Part shown: positions 1-10,063 of the stretch, one piece after another
How positions within the stretch are numbered: position 1 is the stretch's first letter
Layout of the letters: the number at the start of each line of letters is the position of its first letter
DNA from: an uncultured Thermosynechococcus sp.
GTDB lineage: Bacteria; Cyanobacteriota; Cyanobacteriia; Thermosynechococcales; Thermosynechococcaceae
Length of the DNA: 35,780 nt
Direction of reading: 5' to 3'
Assembly (NCBI RefSeq): GCF_938074695.1
Contig: NZ_CALJEM010000067.1
Span: 1 to 35,780 of the forward strand
Notes under the pieces: generated by a model
The model's input: only the letters and a program-made list of their open reading frames with translations
Databases searched by the model: none
What the model was told of the DNA's origin: nothing
Made by a program: the position numbers and the translations under genes

Positions 1-1
1 C

Positions 2-289
2 CGCCTCGAACTGCTGCAGGTGCCTGAACCCCAGCCGCCTGCGGATCCTTTTCACAATGAACACTACGTCGGCTACTACCATCTCTCCTTTGATCTGAGT
101 GACTATCCTGATCCCCTTGAAACATGGCTCAATCAGGTGGCACAAACCCTGAAGGCACAGGGTTTACCCTTTGAGCTATTGCTGAAGCCCACTCAGCAGG
201 TGATTGGTTCTCACCTCTATCACGTTGCCTTTATTCGTGACTGCGATGGCTTGCCCCTTGAATTTTTGCAGTGTCTGAGTGCTTGCTGA
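2..289 (+). CDS. VOC/glyoxalase-fold protein, C-terminal part (5' truncated by window edge)
   Basis: The reading frame is open to the first base of the window, so the true start lies upstream. The visible 95 codons resemble the C-terminal half of a vicinal-oxygen-chelate (glyoxalase I/bleomycin resistance) domain. A segment beginning YVGYYHLSFDL is followed by a helix with a conserved Trp, then SHLYHVAFIRD and DGLPLEFLQ. That last pattern is the usual closing strand, where a glutamate (here in PLEF) often binds the metal. Substrate and reaction cannot be told from the fragment. The gene stops 55 bases before the aminopeptidase start on the same strand, so the two could be co-transcribed. The fold assignment is by pattern only. 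The internal GTG at position 20 is unlikely to be the true start because coding continues upstream. Confidence 0.6.
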   Translation, partial: RLELLQVPEPQPPADPFHNEHYVGYYHLSFDLSDYPDPLETWLNQVAQTLKAQGLPFELLLKPTQQVIGSHLYHVAFIRDCDGLPLEFLQCLSAC

Positions 290-344
290 GGCCTAAACGC
301 CGATAAAATAAAGGAGTTAAGAGATTTTTGGGTCGTCCATAGGC

Positions 345-1838
345 ATGCAGCTGCAAACAACCACTACAGCAATTTCCGACTGGTCGGGGGATTTACTGGC
401 GATCGCTGTCTTTCAAACGGAAGACACCCTTATCCTCACCGACCCCTACACGACCCTCGATCAACGGCTCAACGGTCTATTGCAAGACCTGATCACCGAA
501 GGGGAATTTCAAGGCAAATCTGGCACCTCCCTGCTGATGCGCCTATTGCCTAACTTCCCCATCAAGAAACTGCTGCTTGTGGGGCTAGGCAATCGCGATG
601 AATTTAATCTCGAAACCCTCCGCCGTACCGCTGCCACCATTGCCCGCACTGCCCGTCGCGAAAAAGCCAAAACCGTGGCAATGGCTCTGCCCCATGAGAC
701 CCTAGATGCAGCCGATGTTGCCCAAGCCATTGCCGAAGGGACGCTCCTTGCCCTCCACAGCGATGTCCGCTTCAAGTCTGATCCCGAAGCCCGCAAGTTA
801 CTCCCCTATCCTGAATCCGTGACTCTGTTGGGTCTAGGGGAACAAGCAGCGGCGCTGAACCGTGCCCAGCAAATTTGCGACGGCGTGATTTTGGCCCGCG
901 AACTGGTGAATGCACCCGCCAACCAAGTGACCCCCGTTACCCTGGCGGAAACAGCTCAGCAGCTGGCAGCTACCTACGGCTTGAGCGCAAAGATTTTAGA
1001 GCGGGAGGAATGTGCCGCCCTTGGCATGGGCGCCTTTTTGGGGGTGGCTCAGGCGTCAGATTTGCCGCCGAAATTTATTCACCTCACCTATACGCCGGGG
1101 GGCACGGTGCAGAAGAAAATCGCCCTGGTGGGTAAGGGTTTAACGTTTGATTCGGGTGGCCTCAACCTCAAGACCCAAGGGGGCATTGAAACCATGAAAA
1201 TGGACATGGGGGGAGCCGCCGCCGTTTTAGGTACTGCCAAGGTCATCGGTCAACTCAAACCCCCCGGCATTGAGGTGCACTTTATTATTGCCGCTACTGA
1301 AAACATGATCAGTGGGCGTGCCATGCATCCGGGGGATATTCTGACGGCCGCCAACGGTAAAACCATTGAGGTCAACAACACTGATGCGGAGGGTCGCCTC
1401 ACCCTTGCTGATGCCCTGGTCTATGCTGAGAAATTGGGGGTAGATGCCATTGTGGATTTGGCCACGCTGACTGGAGCCTGTATTGTGGCTTTGGGAGATA
1501 ACATTGCCGGTCTTTGGAGCAATAACTCAGAATTGGCGCAAGCCCTACAACAGGCTGGCGATCGCTCCGGCGAGAAGTTCTGGCAAATGCCCCTTGAAAA
1601 CAAATACTTTGAGGGCATGAAATCCCAAGTGGCGGACATGAAAAACACCGGTCCGCGATCCGCAGGTTCAATTACCGCAGCCCTATTTTTACAACAGTTT
1701 GTGGATCACACCCCTTGGGCTCATCTTGACATTGCCGGTCCCGTTTGGACGGAAAAAGAGGATGGCTACAATAATCCCTGTGGAACAGGCTATCCTGTGC
1801 GCACGCTAGTGGAGTGGCTATGCAGTCTCAGTGCCTAA
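345..1838 (+). CDS. pepA: Leucyl aminopeptidase (peptidase family M17)
   Basis: Cytosolic two-metal aminopeptidase that removes N-terminal residues from peptides, probably in protein turnover. The 497 residues fit the family length. The N-terminal third is the variable macro-like domain. The catalytic domain begins near residue 180 ([14 protein letters not shown]). The metal and catalytic region includes [11 protein letters not shown] with its lysine and aspartate, [11 protein letters not shown], and the M17 signature [14 protein letters not shown] with the second metal-binding Asp/Glu and catalytic Arg. All of these residues are present. The ATG at 345 has an AAGGAG at 311-316, which is farther upstream than usual, so translation initiation may be weak or leader-dependent. 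The 3' end overlaps the following methyltransferase gene by about 19 bases, which suggests coupled translation. Confidence 0.95.
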   Translation: MQLQTTTTAISDWSGDLLAIAVFQTEDTLILTDPYTTLDQRLNGLLQDLITEGEFQGKSGTSLLMRLLPNFPIKKLLLVGLGNRDEFNLETLRRTAATIARTARREKAKTVAMALPHETLDAADVAQAIAEGTLLALHSDVRFKSDPEARKLLPYPESVTLLGLGEQAAALNRAQQICDGVILARELVNAPANQVTPVTLAETAQQLAATYGLSAKILEREECAALGMGAFLGVAQASDLPPKFIHLTYTPGGTVQKKIALVGKGLTFDSGGLNLKTQGGIETMKMDMGGAAAVLGTAKVIGQLKPPGIEVHFIIAATENMISGRAMHPGDILTAANGKTIEVNNTDAEGRLTLADALVYAEKLGVDAIVDLATLTGACIVALGDNIAGLWSNNSELAQALQQAGDRSGEKFWQMPLENKYFEGMKSQVADMKNTGPRSAGSITAALFLQQFVDHTPWAHLDIAGPVWTEKEDGYNNPCGTGYPVRTLVEWLCSLSA

Positions 1839-2662
1839 AGCTAGTTAATGTTGGCTGTGGCCAGACCTTCCACCCTGAATGGTTAAACTTTGACGTTGCG
1901 CCAGCAGCAGCGGGTGTAAAGCGGTGGGATCTTCGTCGAGGACTGCCTTTTGCCGCAGGGGAAGTTGATGCTGTTTACTCTTCCCATGTTCTTGAACATT
2001 TAAATTACGATGAGGCAAAAAGATTCATCCACGACTGTTGGCGAATTCTTAAGCCAAGTGGTATTTTGCGGATTGTTGTTCCTGATCTGGAGCAAATAAC
2101 CCGTGCTTACTTGGCCGAACTTGATGCTTTACGCAATAGCAAGCAAACAGACAGTGCAAACTATGACTGGCTAAAACTCGAACTTTTAGACCAACTGGTT
2201 CGCCATCACAGTGGTGGAGCAATGGCAACTTATCTTCTGAATCCAAACATTCCAAATCCTGACTTTGTGCGCTCCCGCATTGGCCAAGAGGCTGAAAATT
2301 TTTTCAAAATAGCTCAACAACCCCAGACATTTCTCAAAAAAATCAAAAAAATTTTGCGACCCCTGCGTTATCCCCGTAAGTTTCTTGCCAAAATTCTAAT
2401 TTGGCCACTGTTGGGAAAAAAAGGAGCTGATGCTCTCGACGTGGGGCTGTTTCGCCTCAGTGGCGAGGTACACCTGTGGATGTACGACAGCTACTCTCTC
2501 AAGGTTTTGATTGAAGCTTGTGGTTTTCATGACTGTCGTGTCGTCTCTGCTTTTGAGAGTCGTATTCCTGAGTTTTCCCGTTACAACTTAGATGTGGTTG
2601 ATGGCCAAGTGCGCAAGCCCGACTCTTTGTTTATGGAGGCAATTAAGCCTGTGAGTACTTAA
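1820..2662 (+). CDS. Class I SAM-dependent methyltransferase (methyltransferase-11 type)
   Basis: The N-terminal half is a Rossmann-type methyltransferase domain. Motif I is [14 protein letters not shown] and the acidic strand-2 region is [16 protein letters not shown] segment followed by [18 protein letters not shown] matches the post-I regions of the type-11 family. Such domains with a C-terminal extension of about 130 residues are often encoded near sugar or glycan genes, but no acceptor can be named here. I prefer the ATG at 1820 because GGAG lies at 1811-1814; an in-frame GTG at 1814 would add two residues. The start lies inside the end of pepA. The second half has runs such as [17 protein letters not shown] and is visibly A/T-richer than its neighbours, a hint of acquired or fast-evolving DNA. 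Confidence 0.8.
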   Translation: MQSQCLKLVNVGCGQTFHPEWLNFDVAPAAAGVKRWDLRRGLPFAAGEVDAVYSSHVLEHLNYDEAKRFIHDCWRILKPSGILRIVVPDLEQITRAYLAELDALRNSKQTDSANYDWLKLELLDQLVRHHSGGAMATYLLNPNIPNPDFVRSRIGQEAENFFKIAQQPQTFLKKIKKILRPLRYPRKFLAKILIWPLLGKKGADALDVGLFRLSGEVHLWMYDSYSLKVLIEACGFHDCRVVSAFESRIPEFSRYNLDVVDGQVRKPDSLFMEAIKPVST

Positions 2663-2686
2663 CAGGTTTGACGAGTAGCCTCATTC

Positions 2687-3415
2687 ATGCGATCGCGCCA
2701 ACGGCTCATTGTTCGGGCTGAGCAAATTCTGGATCAGGGAGTTACCCTGACGGCCGAGCAGTGGCACTACCTAAATCATGTGCTGCGCCTCAAGGCAGGA
2801 GATGAGCTGTGGATTCTTGACGGTCAAGGTCAGCGGTGGCTCGGAGAAATCCAAGCAAACACTGTCAAGCTATTGCACCCCGATTGCCGTGAGACGGAAC
2901 TTACCACTGAGATTGTTCTCTGTTTGGCTCTCCTGAAGGCGGCGAGCTTTGAGCAGGTGTTGCAGCAGGCAACAGAATTGGGCGTCAAGCGCATTCTGCC
3001 AATTCAAACGGCGCGATCGCTCCTGCAACCCAGTGCCCATAAATACCAGCGCTGGCAACGCATTCTCCAAGAGGCCACCGAGCAAAGCGAGCGTCTCTAC
3101 GTTCCTACCCTCAGTGCTCCCCTGTCTGTTGCAGAAATGGTGCGGCTTACGCCAAGGGGCTATATCGCCAGTCTCACTGCCTCCCAATTGCTGTGGGATT
3201 ACTTGCCTCAGATGGATTTTTCCCAGCCCATTTATCTAGCGATCGGGCCAGAGGGGGGGTGGACAGATTCTGAACTAGAGCAGGTTCTGGCCGCCGGTTG
3301 GCAAGCCTTTTCTTTGGGGCAGCGTACCCTGAGAGCCGTCACCGCCGCGATCGCCAGCTTGACCCTAGTGAGCCATTACAGCGAGAGGTATAGGGCGATT
3401 CAACAACAGCATTGA
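2687..3415 (+). CDS. rsmE: 16S rRNA (uracil-1498-N3)-methyltransferase
   Basis: SPOUT-class methyltransferase that methylates N3 of U1498 in 16S rRNA, close to the decoding centre, using S-adenosylmethionine. The 242 residues match the family. The N-terminal PUA-like part contains HYLNHVLRLKAGDELWILDG. The knotted C-terminal domain has LLKAASFEQVLQQATELGV, IGPEGGWTDSE and LGQRTLRAVTAA, the characteristic RsmE motifs (commonly LGxRILRxETA). The gene starts 24 bases after the methyltransferase stop and precedes rpsL. Its TGA at 3413-3415 lies inside the putative -35 element of the ribosomal operon. Confidence 0.93.
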   Translation: MRSRQRLIVRAEQILDQGVTLTAEQWHYLNHVLRLKAGDELWILDGQGQRWLGEIQANTVKLLHPDCRETELTTEIVLCLALLKAASFEQVLQQATELGVKRILPIQTARSLLQPSAHKYQRWQRILQEATEQSERLYVPTLSAPLSVAEMVRLTPRGYIASLTASQLLWDYLPQMDFSQPIYLAIGPEGGWTDSELEQVLAAGWQAFSLGQRTLRAVTAAIASLTLVSHYSERYRAIQQQH

Positions 3416-3441
3416 CAATGCAACGGCCACCTCGATACACT
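3412..3441 (+). promoter_or_regulatory. Sigma-70-type promoter of the str operon
   Basis: A perfect TTGACA at 3412-3417 is followed after 18 bases by TACACT at 3436-3441, so transcription should start near 3448, about 24 bases before the rpsL ATG. The -35 hexamer contains the TGA stop of rsmE. This is prediction from consensus only. Confidence 0.65.
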
Positions 3442-3471
3442 AGAAGTTCGGTGAAATTAATGTAAGCAGCA

Positions 3472-3876
3472 ATGCCCACCATCCAGCAACTGATCCGCCA
3501 CGAGCGGGAACTGTTGAAAAAGAAAACAAAATCTCCTGCCCTCAAAGGTTGCCCTCAGCGGCGGGGGGTGTGCACCCGCGTTTATACCACAACACCCAAG
3601 AAGCCCAATTCCGCCCTGCGCAAAGTGGCACGGGTGCGCCTAACCTCCGGTTATGAGGTGACTGCCTATATTCCCGGTATTGGCCATAACCTCCAGGAGC
3701 ACTCGGTGGTGATGATTCGTGGCGGTCGGGTCAAAGACTTGCCCGGTGTACGCTACCACATTATTCGGGGCACGCTGGATACTGCCGGTGTGAAAGACCG
3801 CAAGCAAGGCCGCTCTAAGTATGGTGCCAAGCGTCCCAAACCCGGTGAGGCTGCTGCTACCGGCAAGAAGAAGTAA
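3472..3876 (+). CDS. rpsL: 30S ribosomal protein S12
   Basis: Decoding-centre protein of the small subunit. The sequence is classic S12: [20 protein letters not shown], then [20 protein letters not shown], the loop [14 protein letters not shown] with the lysine associated with streptomycin resistance in other bacteria, and [17 protein letters not shown] with the second conserved lysine. Both lysines have the drug-sensitive identity. At 134 residues it is about ten longer than the E. coli protein because of a basic C-terminal tail ([17 protein letters not shown]). It is the first gene of the str operon and sits just downstream of a consensus promoter. Confidence 0.97.
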   Translation: MPTIQQLIRHERELLKKKTKSPALKGCPQRRGVCTRVYTTTPKKPNSALRKVARVRLTSGYEVTAYIPGIGHNLQEHSVVMIRGGRVKDLPGVRYHIIRGTLDTAGVKDRKQGRSKYGAKRPKPGEAAATGKKK

Positions 3877-3946
3877 TTCCTTTATTTTACCTCCTTAAGT
3901 CCACACTTGAAACCCTAAACTTCTCTGGAGCAAATTACAAACACCT

Positions 3947-4417
3947 ATGTCTCGTCGCACTCGCGCTCAAAAACGTCCTACTGCCCCCGATGCGGTTTAC
4001 AACAGCGTACTGGTGGGTATGCTGATTCAGCGGGTTATGCTTAACGGCAAAAAGTCCCTTGCCAGTCGCATTGTCTATAATGCAATGAAAACTGTGCAGG
4101 AGCGTACCGGCGAAGATGCACTACAAGTTTTTGAGCGTGCAGTGAAAAATGCAACCCCTCTGGTGGAAGTGAAAGCCCGCCGGGTGGGGGGTGCCACCTA
4201 CCAAGTACCTGTGGAAGTGCGTCCTGAGCGTGGCGTTTCCCTAGCCTTACGCTGGCTGGTGCAATTTTCCCGCAAACGTGCCGGTCGCTCAATGTCGGCG
4301 AAGCTAGCCAATGAATTAATGGATGCTGCCAACGAGACCGGTAGTACCATTCGCAAACGGGAAGAAACCCACAAGATGGCAGAGGCCAACAAGGCCTTCG
4401 CCCACTATCGCTACTAA
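3947..4417 (+). CDS. rpsG: 30S ribosomal protein S7
   Basis: Primary binder of the 3' major domain of 16S rRNA and organiser of the 30S head. The 156 residues match bacterial S7 throughout, including [42 protein letters not shown], the conserved RALRW-type stretch read here as [13 protein letters not shown], and the C-terminal [15 protein letters not shown]. It follows rpsL by 70 bases. In E. coli S7 represses translation of its own operon; whether that holds here cannot be seen. Confidence 0.97.
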   Translation: MSRRTRAQKRPTAPDAVYNSVLVGMLIQRVMLNGKKSLASRIVYNAMKTVQERTGEDALQVFERAVKNATPLVEVKARRVGGATYQVPVEVRPERGVSLALRWLVQFSRKRAGRSMSAKLANELMDAANETGSTIRKREETHKMAEANKAFAHYRY

Positions 4418-4491
4418 ACCACTATACGGTTCAAGAGTTGGATACAATTATTCAAGAATTCTAACGTAATGCAACAACCAAGGAGGTAGCT

Positions 4492-6567
4492 GTGGCACGG
4501 ACGACCCCGCTAGAGCGAGTGCGAAACATCGGGATTGCCGCTCACATTGATGCGGGAAAAACCACTACAACAGAGCGTATTCTCTTTTATTCCGGTGTGG
4601 TGCACAAAATTGGTGAAGTGCACGAGGGTACCACGGTTACCGACTGGATGGAACAGGAGCGGGAGCGGGGCATCACAATTACAGCCGCCGCCATTAGCAC
4701 CTCCTGGAAAGATCACCAGATCAACATTATTGACACCCCCGGTCACGTGGACTTCACGATTGAAGTGGAGCGCTCCATGCGCGTTCTAGATGGCGTGATT
4801 GCCGTCTTTTGCTCCGTGGGGGGTGTGCAGCCCCAATCGGAAACGGTGTGGCGGCAAGCCGATCGCTACGGTGTCCCCCGTATTGTCTTTGTCAACAAGA
4901 TGGATCGCACCGGGGCAAACTTCTATAAAGTCCACGATCAGATTCGCGATCGCCTGCGGGCAAATGCCGTGCCGATTCAGTTGCCCATCGGTGCTGAAGA
5001 TCAGTTTGTGGGCATTGTTGATCTGGTGCGAATGCGCGCCAAAATTTACAAAGACGATCTGGGCAAGGAAATTGAAGACACTGACATTCCTGCCGAGATG
5101 ACCGAGCTGGCGGAAGAGTATCGCACCAAGCTCATCGAAGCCGTTGCTGAAACCGACGATGCCCTCATGGAAAAATACTTTGAGGGGGAAGAACTTACAG
5201 AAGAGGAAATCCGCACAGCCCTCCGTAAAGGAACAATCTCGGGCACCATTGTGCCGATGCTTTGCGGCTCCGCCTTCAAAAATAAAGGCGTGCAATTACT
5301 CCTTGATGCCGTAGTGGACTATCTGCCAGCCCCCATTGATATTCCTGCAATTAAAGGCCGTCTGCCTGATGGTACAGAAGTAGAACGGGCTGCCGATGAC
5401 GATCAACCCCTAGCGGCATTGGCCTTCAAAATTATGTCGGATCCCTATGGCCGTCTCACCTTTGTGCGCGTTTATTCCGGTGTTCTCAAAAAAGGCAGCT
5501 ACGTCCTTAATGCCACCAAGGGCAAAAAAGAGCGCGTCTCGCGTCTAATTGTGCTCAAAGCTGACGAGCGGATTGAGGTGGATGAACTGCGAGCTGGAGA
5601 TCTAGGAGCAGCCTTGGGTCTGAAGGAAACCTTCACAGGGGATACCCTTTGCGATGAAAGCTCGCCCGTGATTCTTGAATCTCTCTACATTCCGGAGCCA
5701 GTCATTTCCGTGGCCGTAGAACCCAAAACTAAGCAGGACATGGAAAAACTCTCCAAAGCCCTGCAGGCTCTCTCTGAGGAAGACCCCACATTCCGCGTCA
5801 GTGTTGATCCTGAAACTAACCAAACCGTGATTGCAGGCATGGGAGAATTGCACCTTGAAATTCTTGTGGATCGAATGCAGCGGGAGTTCAAAGTAGAAGC
5901 CAATATTGGCCAACCCCAAGTGGCCTACCGCGAAACGATTCGCAAACCCGTTCGTGCCGAAGGCAAGTTCATCCGTCAAAGTGGTGGTAAAGGCCAGTAT
6001 GGTCACGTTGTGATTGAAGTAGAGCCCGCTGAACCCGGTACGGGGTTTGAATTTGTCTCCAAAATCGTTGGCGGTGTTGTACCCAAAGAGTACATTCCAG
6101 CTGCTGAACAAGGGATGAAGGAAGCCTGTGAATCGGGAATTTTGGCAGGGTACCCCGTGATTGACCTCAAAGTTACCCTAGTGGATGGCTCCTACCACGA
6201 GGTGGACTCCTCAGAGATGGCCTTCAAGATTGCTGGCTCCATGGCAATTAAAGAAGCAGTCATGAAAGCGAACCCTGTGCTCCTAGAGCCAATGATGAAG
6301 GTCGAGGTCGAGGTTCCAGAAGAATTCCTTGGGACAGTGATGGGAGATTTGATTGCCCGTCGCGGTCAAATTGAGGGACAAACCGTGGAAAATGGCATTG
6401 CCAAAGTAACTGCAAAAGTCCCTCTCGAACGGATGTTTGGCTATGCCACTGACATTCGCTCGAATACCCAAGGGCGGGGAATTTTCTCGATGGAATTCAG
6501 CCATTACGAGGAAGTCCCCCGGAATGTGGCTGAGGCAATCATTGCCAAAAATAAAGGGAACGCATAG
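4492..6567 (+). CDS. fusA: Translation elongation factor G
   Basis: GTPase that drives ribosomal translocation and, with ribosome recycling factor, subunit splitting. The 691 residues hold the full domain order. The G domain has P-loop [10 protein letters not shown] (17-26), a G2 threonine in the RGITITAAA segment, DTPGHVDF and NKMDRTGA. Domains II to V follow, with [14 protein letters not shown] in domain IV and the closing [18 protein letters not shown]. The start is GTG at 4492, placed by a strong AAGGAGGT at 4480-4487 four bases upstream. Spacing to tuf is 17 bases, consistent with one transcript. Only one EF-G gene is in the window. Confidence 0.97.
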   Translation: MARTTPLERVRNIGIAAHIDAGKTTTTERILFYSGVVHKIGEVHEGTTVTDWMEQERERGITITAAAISTSWKDHQINIIDTPGHVDFTIEVERSMRVLDGVIAVFCSVGGVQPQSETVWRQADRYGVPRIVFVNKMDRTGANFYKVHDQIRDRLRANAVPIQLPIGAEDQFVGIVDLVRMRAKIYKDDLGKEIEDTDIPAEMTELAEEYRTKLIEAVAETDDALMEKYFEGEELTEEEIRTALRKGTISGTIVPMLCGSAFKNKGVQLLLDAVVDYLPAPIDIPAIKGRLPDGTEVERAADDDQPLAALAFKIMSDPYGRLTFVRVYSGVLKKGSYVLNATKGKKERVSRLIVLKADERIEVDELRAGDLGAALGLKETFTGDTLCDESSPVILESLYIPEPVISVAVEPKTKQDMEKLSKALQALSEEDPTFRVSVDPETNQTVIAGMGELHLEILVDRMQREFKVEANIGQPQVAYRETIRKPVRAEGKFIRQSGGKGQYGHVVIEVEPAEPGTGFEFVSKIVGGVVPKEYIPAAEQGMKEACESGILAGYPVIDLKVTLVDGSYHEVDSSEMAFKIAGSMAIKEAVMKANPVLLEPMMKVEVEVPEEFLGTVMGDLIARRGQIEGQTVENGIAKVTAKVPLERMFGYATDIRSNTQGRGIFSMEFSHYEEVPRNVAEAIIAKNKGNA

Positions 6568-6584
6568 TCTATACGAGGAACAAC

Positions 6585-7814
6585 ATGGCACGCGCTAAAT
6601 TTGAACGAACCAAACCCCACGTTAACGTTGGTACGATTGGTCACGTTGACCACGGTAAAACGACGCTGACAGCAGCTATTACCATGGTTCTAGCTGCTCA
6701 GGGAAAAGCTCAGGCTCGCAAGTATGATGAAATTGATGCGGCACCTGAGGAAAAAGCCCGTGGGATTACCATCAACACGGCTCACGTGGAGTATGAGACC
6801 GAGAAGCGTCACTATGCCCACGTGGATTGCCCCGGCCACGCTGACTATGTGAAAAACATGATTACGGGTGCCGCCCAAATGGATGGTGCCATTCTCGTGG
6901 TGGCCGCGACCGATGGGGCAATGCCCCAAACCAAAGAGCACATCCTCTTGGCACGGCAAGTGGGGGTGCCCAGCATCGTTGTCTTCCTGAACAAAGTGGA
7001 CATGGTGGACGACGAAGAACTGTTGGAGCTGGTGGAACTGGAACTGCGGGAACTGCTCAATCAATATGAATTCCCCGGTGATGAAGTGCCCATTATCCGT
7101 GGCTCGGGTCTGAAAGCCCTCGAAGCGATGACCGCCAATCCCAAAACCCAACGTGGTGAAAACGAGTGGGTGGATAAAATCTACGAACTCATGGATGCTG
7201 TGGATAACTACATTCCTACCCCTGAGCGGGATGTGGATAAGCCCTTCCTGATGGCCGTAGAAGATGTGTTCTCTATTACGGGTCGGGGTACGGTGGCCAC
7301 GGGTCGGATTGAGCGGGGGCGCATCAAGCTCAACGAGACGGTTGAAATCGTTGGCCTGCGGGAGACCCGCACAACCACAGTCACCGGCATTGAAATGTTT
7401 AAGAAGAGCCTGGAAGAAGGGATTGCCGGTGACAATGCGGGTCTGCTCCTACGCGGTCTGAAAAAAGAGGATGTGGAACGGGGCATGGTAATTGCTAAGC
7501 CCGGCTCCATTACACCTCACACCAAGTTTGAAGGTGAAGTCTATGTGCTCACTGAAAAAGAGGGGGGGCGGAAAACACCCTTCTTTGCGGGCTATCGTCC
7601 CCAGTTCTATGTGCGGACAACCGACGTAACCGGTACGATTACCTCCTTCACCGCTGACGATGGCAGTGTCCCTGAAATGGTGATGCCCGGTGACCGTGTC
7701 AAAATGACTGTGGAACTGATTCAGCCGATCGCCATTGAGCAGGGAATGCGCTTTGCCATCCGTGAGGGTGGACGCACCATTGGTGCAGGCGTCGTCTCCA
7801 AAATCATTGAGTAG
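6585..7814 (+). CDS. tuf: Translation elongation factor Tu
   Basis: GTPase that delivers aminoacyl-tRNA to the ribosomal A site. The 409 residues are the typical cyanobacterial length, with a short insertion in the G domain relative to E. coli. P-loop GHVDHGKT (19-26), [20 protein letters not shown] and NKVDMVD are all intact. The beta-barrel domains follow, and the C-terminal end [18 protein letters not shown] is canonical. The ATG has an upstream GAGGAAC. A hairpin with a T-run follows directly, so much of the str transcript may end here. Confidence 0.98.
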   Translation: MARAKFERTKPHVNVGTIGHVDHGKTTLTAAITMVLAAQGKAQARKYDEIDAAPEEKARGITINTAHVEYETEKRHYAHVDCPGHADYVKNMITGAAQMDGAILVVAATDGAMPQTKEHILLARQVGVPSIVVFLNKVDMVDDEELLELVELELRELLNQYEFPGDEVPIIRGSGLKALEAMTANPKTQRGENEWVDKIYELMDAVDNYIPTPERDVDKPFLMAVEDVFSITGRGTVATGRIERGRIKLNETVEIVGLRETRTTTVTGIEMFKKSLEEGIAGDNAGLLLRGLKKEDVERGMVIAKPGSITPHTKFEGEVYVLTEKEGGRKTPFFAGYRPQFYVRTTDVTGTITSFTADDGSVPEMVMPGDRVKMTVELIQPIAIEQGMRFAIREGGRTIGAGVVSKIIE

Positions 7815-7825
7815 TTCACGCCGAT

Positions 7826-7862
7826 GGCCGCTAGCCTTTCTGGGGTGTTAGCGGCCTTTTTT
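7826..7862 (+). terminator. Rho-independent-type terminator after tuf
   Basis: GGCCGCTAGC (7826-7835) can pair with GTTAGCGGCC (7847-7856), giving a ten-pair stem with one G-T pair and an 11-base loop. Six T residues follow. It lies 12 bases after the tuf stop and before rpsJ, so it could be partial, attenuating the ribosomal transcript before rpsJ. Confidence 0.8.
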
Positions 7863-7929
7863 GTCTCAATTTTTTGGTCTAAATTTTTGTTTGATCTTCT
7901 CTGAACCTTGACAAGTAGGGAATCTCACT

Positions 7930-8244
7930 ATGGCTGCTTTGCAACAGAAAATTCGTATTCGCTTGAAAGCCTTTGACCACCGATTACTCGATACTTCCTG
8001 CGATCGCATTGTGGAAACTGCAAAAAGGACAGGGGCTTCCCCCGTTGGGCCAATTCCTCTGCCTACGCGGCGGCGAATTTACTGTGTCCTGCGATCGCCC
8101 CACATTGACAAGGACTCGCGGGAACACTTTGAAACCCGTACCCACCGTCGCATTCTCGACATTTACCAACCTTCGCCAAAAACCATTGATGCGCTGATGA
8201 AGTTGGACTTGCCGGCGGGTGTGGATATTGAGGTGAAATTGTAA
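7930..8244 (+). CDS. rpsJ: 30S ribosomal protein S10
   Basis: Small-subunit head protein, also known as NusE in transcription antitermination complexes. The 104 residues include [17 protein letters not shown], a complete [19 protein letters not shown] and [16 protein letters not shown], covering all signature positions. Cyanobacteria commonly keep rpsJ at the end of the str operon rather than in the S10 operon, and this order is seen here. Unlike the other joints of the operon, it is separated from tuf by a terminator hairpin and 115 bases. Its expression may therefore depend on read-through or on its own promoter in 7863-7929, where I see no convincing -35/-10 pair. Confidence 0.96.
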   Translation: MAALQQKIRIRLKAFDHRLLDTSCDRIVETAKRTGASPVGPIPLPTRRRIYCVLRSPHIDKDSREHFETRTHRRILDIYQPSPKTIDALMKLDLPAGVDIEVKL

Positions 8245-8274
8245 GCGTTACCAAAGTTGACTACACTGAGGGGT

Positions 8275-10050
8275 ATGACGCACACCATTGTTCATCCCTC
8301 GTCCTCTGAGTCTTCTTTTCAGCCCCCTGCTATGGCCTATCGAATTAACTGCCGGCAGGGGCATACGCATCTTTTATGGGTGACACTGCGATTAACGGCA
8401 CCGCAAACCGATGTTCTTGATCTGCACTTACCGGTGTGGACACCCGGCTCTTACCTAGTTCGGGAATACGCTCGCCATCTTCAAGAGTTCACGGTAACGG
8501 CAGCCGATGGCACTCCCCTGGAGTGGTGGAAGTGTACTAAAAATCAGTGGCAGGTGGCCTGCACACCTGGTTTGGAACTTGAAGTGCGCTATGCCATCTA
8601 TGCCCACGAACTCTCGGTACGCACCAACCATGTTGATAGTAGCCACGCCTATTTTAATCCCGCGGCTGTGTGTCTCTATGCGCCGGCATATCGCGACCAG
8701 CCCCTCACGGTAACCATTGAAGCACCCCCTGATTGGCGGGTGACCACTTCCCTCCAGCCCTTGGACAAGGCAGGCTATACCTTTTGGGCGGCAAATTACG
8801 ACCTGCTAGTAGATAGTCCCTTTGAGGTGGGTACCCATGCGGTTTACACTTTTGAGGTGGCGGGTAAACCCCACGAATTGGCAGTGTGGGGTGAGGGGAA
8901 TTTTGAGCCAAAGCGAGCGATCGCCGATATTCAGCGGATTATTGCCACCGAGGCCAGTTTCTTTGGCGGCCTGCCCTACGATCGCTATGTCTTTATCTTG
9001 CACCTTACCCACAAGGGCTACGGCGGTCTGGAACACCTCAATAGCTGCTCATTGATCTTCCATCGCTTTGGCTTCCAGCAAGCGGAGCAGTATCGCCGCT
9101 TTCTCTGTTTAGTGGCCCATGAGTTTTTTCACCTCTGGAATGTCAAGCGCATCCGCCCCCAAGCCTTTGAGGTCTTTGACTACGACACTGAAAATTACAC
9201 CACCAGTCTCTGGTTTGCTGAAGGGGTAACCAGCTATTTGGATCAACTGATTCCCCTGTGGGCGGGACTGTTTGATGCAGCAGCCTATCTCAAACTGTTG
9301 AGTGAAAGCCTCAATCGCTATTTCCATACCCCCGGTCGCCACGTGCAATCCCTGAGTGCCGCGAGCTTTGATGCTTGGATTAAGCTCTATCGCCCCGATG
9401 AAAATAGCATCAATTCCCAGATGTCGTACTACCTCAAAGGGGAGCTGGTGGCGCTGCTGTTGGATTTGCGGATTCGTCTCAACTTTAATCACCGGCGATC
9501 GCTCCTCGATGTCCTGCGGCGGCTCTGGCAACAGTATTGCGAGACGGGTCAAGGCTATACCCCCGATGGGCTGTGGGAGACCATTGAAACCATTGCCGAT
9601 GAAGACTTGGGAGCATGGCGGGAGCAGTTCATTGAGGGCACGGCAGACTTACCCCTACAGGAGTGGCTTGCCAAAGTGGGACTGGAACTGGTTCCTGAGG
9701 AGGCACTGCCCTATACCGGCCTTCAGTTCAAACAGGAGCACGGTTCCCTTCAGGTCAAAGCGGTACTGCGGGACTCCCCGGCTGAAGCAGTGGGCTTGGC
9801 AGCGGGGGATGAAATTATTGCCCTCAATGGTTGGCGTGTGACGGCGGAGGACTGGTCAGAGCGCCTGCGGGAATACCAAGCCGGAGACACAATTCAGCTG
9901 ACTTGGTTTCATGATCAGCAGTTGTGCTCCAGAGCGTTAACTCTAGGCAACCCCCAGCCCCAATATCGGCTACAGTGCTCTGCCAATGCCACGGCGAGCC
10001 AGCGGTCACATTTAGTTGCTTGGTTAGGAGACACCGCAGCGTCGCTTTAG
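8275..10050 (+). CDS. M61-family glycyl aminopeptidase-like metalloprotease with PDZ domain
   Basis: Zinc metalloprotease of the M61 (glycyl aminopeptidase) family. The N-terminal beta-rich domain has [17 protein letters not shown] and SHAYFNPA. The catalytic gluzincin region follows, with HEFFH (residues 282-286 from this start) continuing into LWNVKRIRP. The third zinc ligand is probably the glutamate in [21 protein letters not shown] matches the substrate-strand motif upstream of the zinc site. A C-terminal PDZ domain is visible around [26 protein letters not shown]. No signal peptide is evident, so it is probably cytosolic. I chose the ATG at 8275, preceded by GAGGGG at very short spacing. 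The ATG at 8332, where homology-like sequence begins ([13 protein letters not shown]), is a real alternative. It follows rpsJ by 30 bases. Confidence 0.88.
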   Translation: MTHTIVHPSSSESSFQPPAMAYRINCRQGHTHLLWVTLRLTAPQTDVLDLHLPVWTPGSYLVREYARHLQEFTVTAADGTPLEWWKCTKNQWQVACTPGLELEVRYAIYAHELSVRTNHVDSSHAYFNPAAVCLYAPAYRDQPLTVTIEAPPDWRVTTSLQPLDKAGYTFWAANYDLLVDSPFEVGTHAVYTFEVAGKPHELAVWGEGNFEPKRAIADIQRIIATEASFFGGLPYDRYVFILHLTHKGYGGLEHLNSCSLIFHRFGFQQAEQYRRFLCLVAHEFFHLWNVKRIRPQAFEVFDYDTENYTTSLWFAEGVTSYLDQLIPLWAGLFDAAAYLKLLSESLNRYFHTPGRHVQSLSAASFDAWIKLYRPDENSINSQMSYYLKGELVALLLDLRIRLNFNHRRSLLDVLRRLWQQYCETGQGYTPDGLWETIETIADEDLGAWREQFIEGTADLPLQEWLAKVGLELVPEEALPYTGLQFKQEHGSLQVKAVLRDSPAEAVGLAAGDEIIALNGWRVTAEDWSERLREYQAGDTIQLTWFHDQQLCSRALTLGNPQPQYRLQCSANATASQRSHLVAWLGDTAASL

Positions 10051-10063
10051 GGGAGGTGGTAGG

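Noticed and set aside
4786-6111. Two long minus-strand reading frames (169 codons each) opposite fusA
   Set aside because: They mirror a highly conserved plus-strand gene, show no domain, and have His/Phe-rich composition typical of antisense frames.
6690-7151. 153-codon minus-strand reading frame opposite tuf
   Set aside because: Antisense shadow of EF-Tu codons with no recognisable family or initiation signals.
9356-9841. 161-codon plus-strand reading frame inside the M61 gene
   Set aside because: Out-of-frame overlap with a gene carrying intact HExxH and PDZ motifs; composition (Ser/Arg/Trp) is shadow-like.
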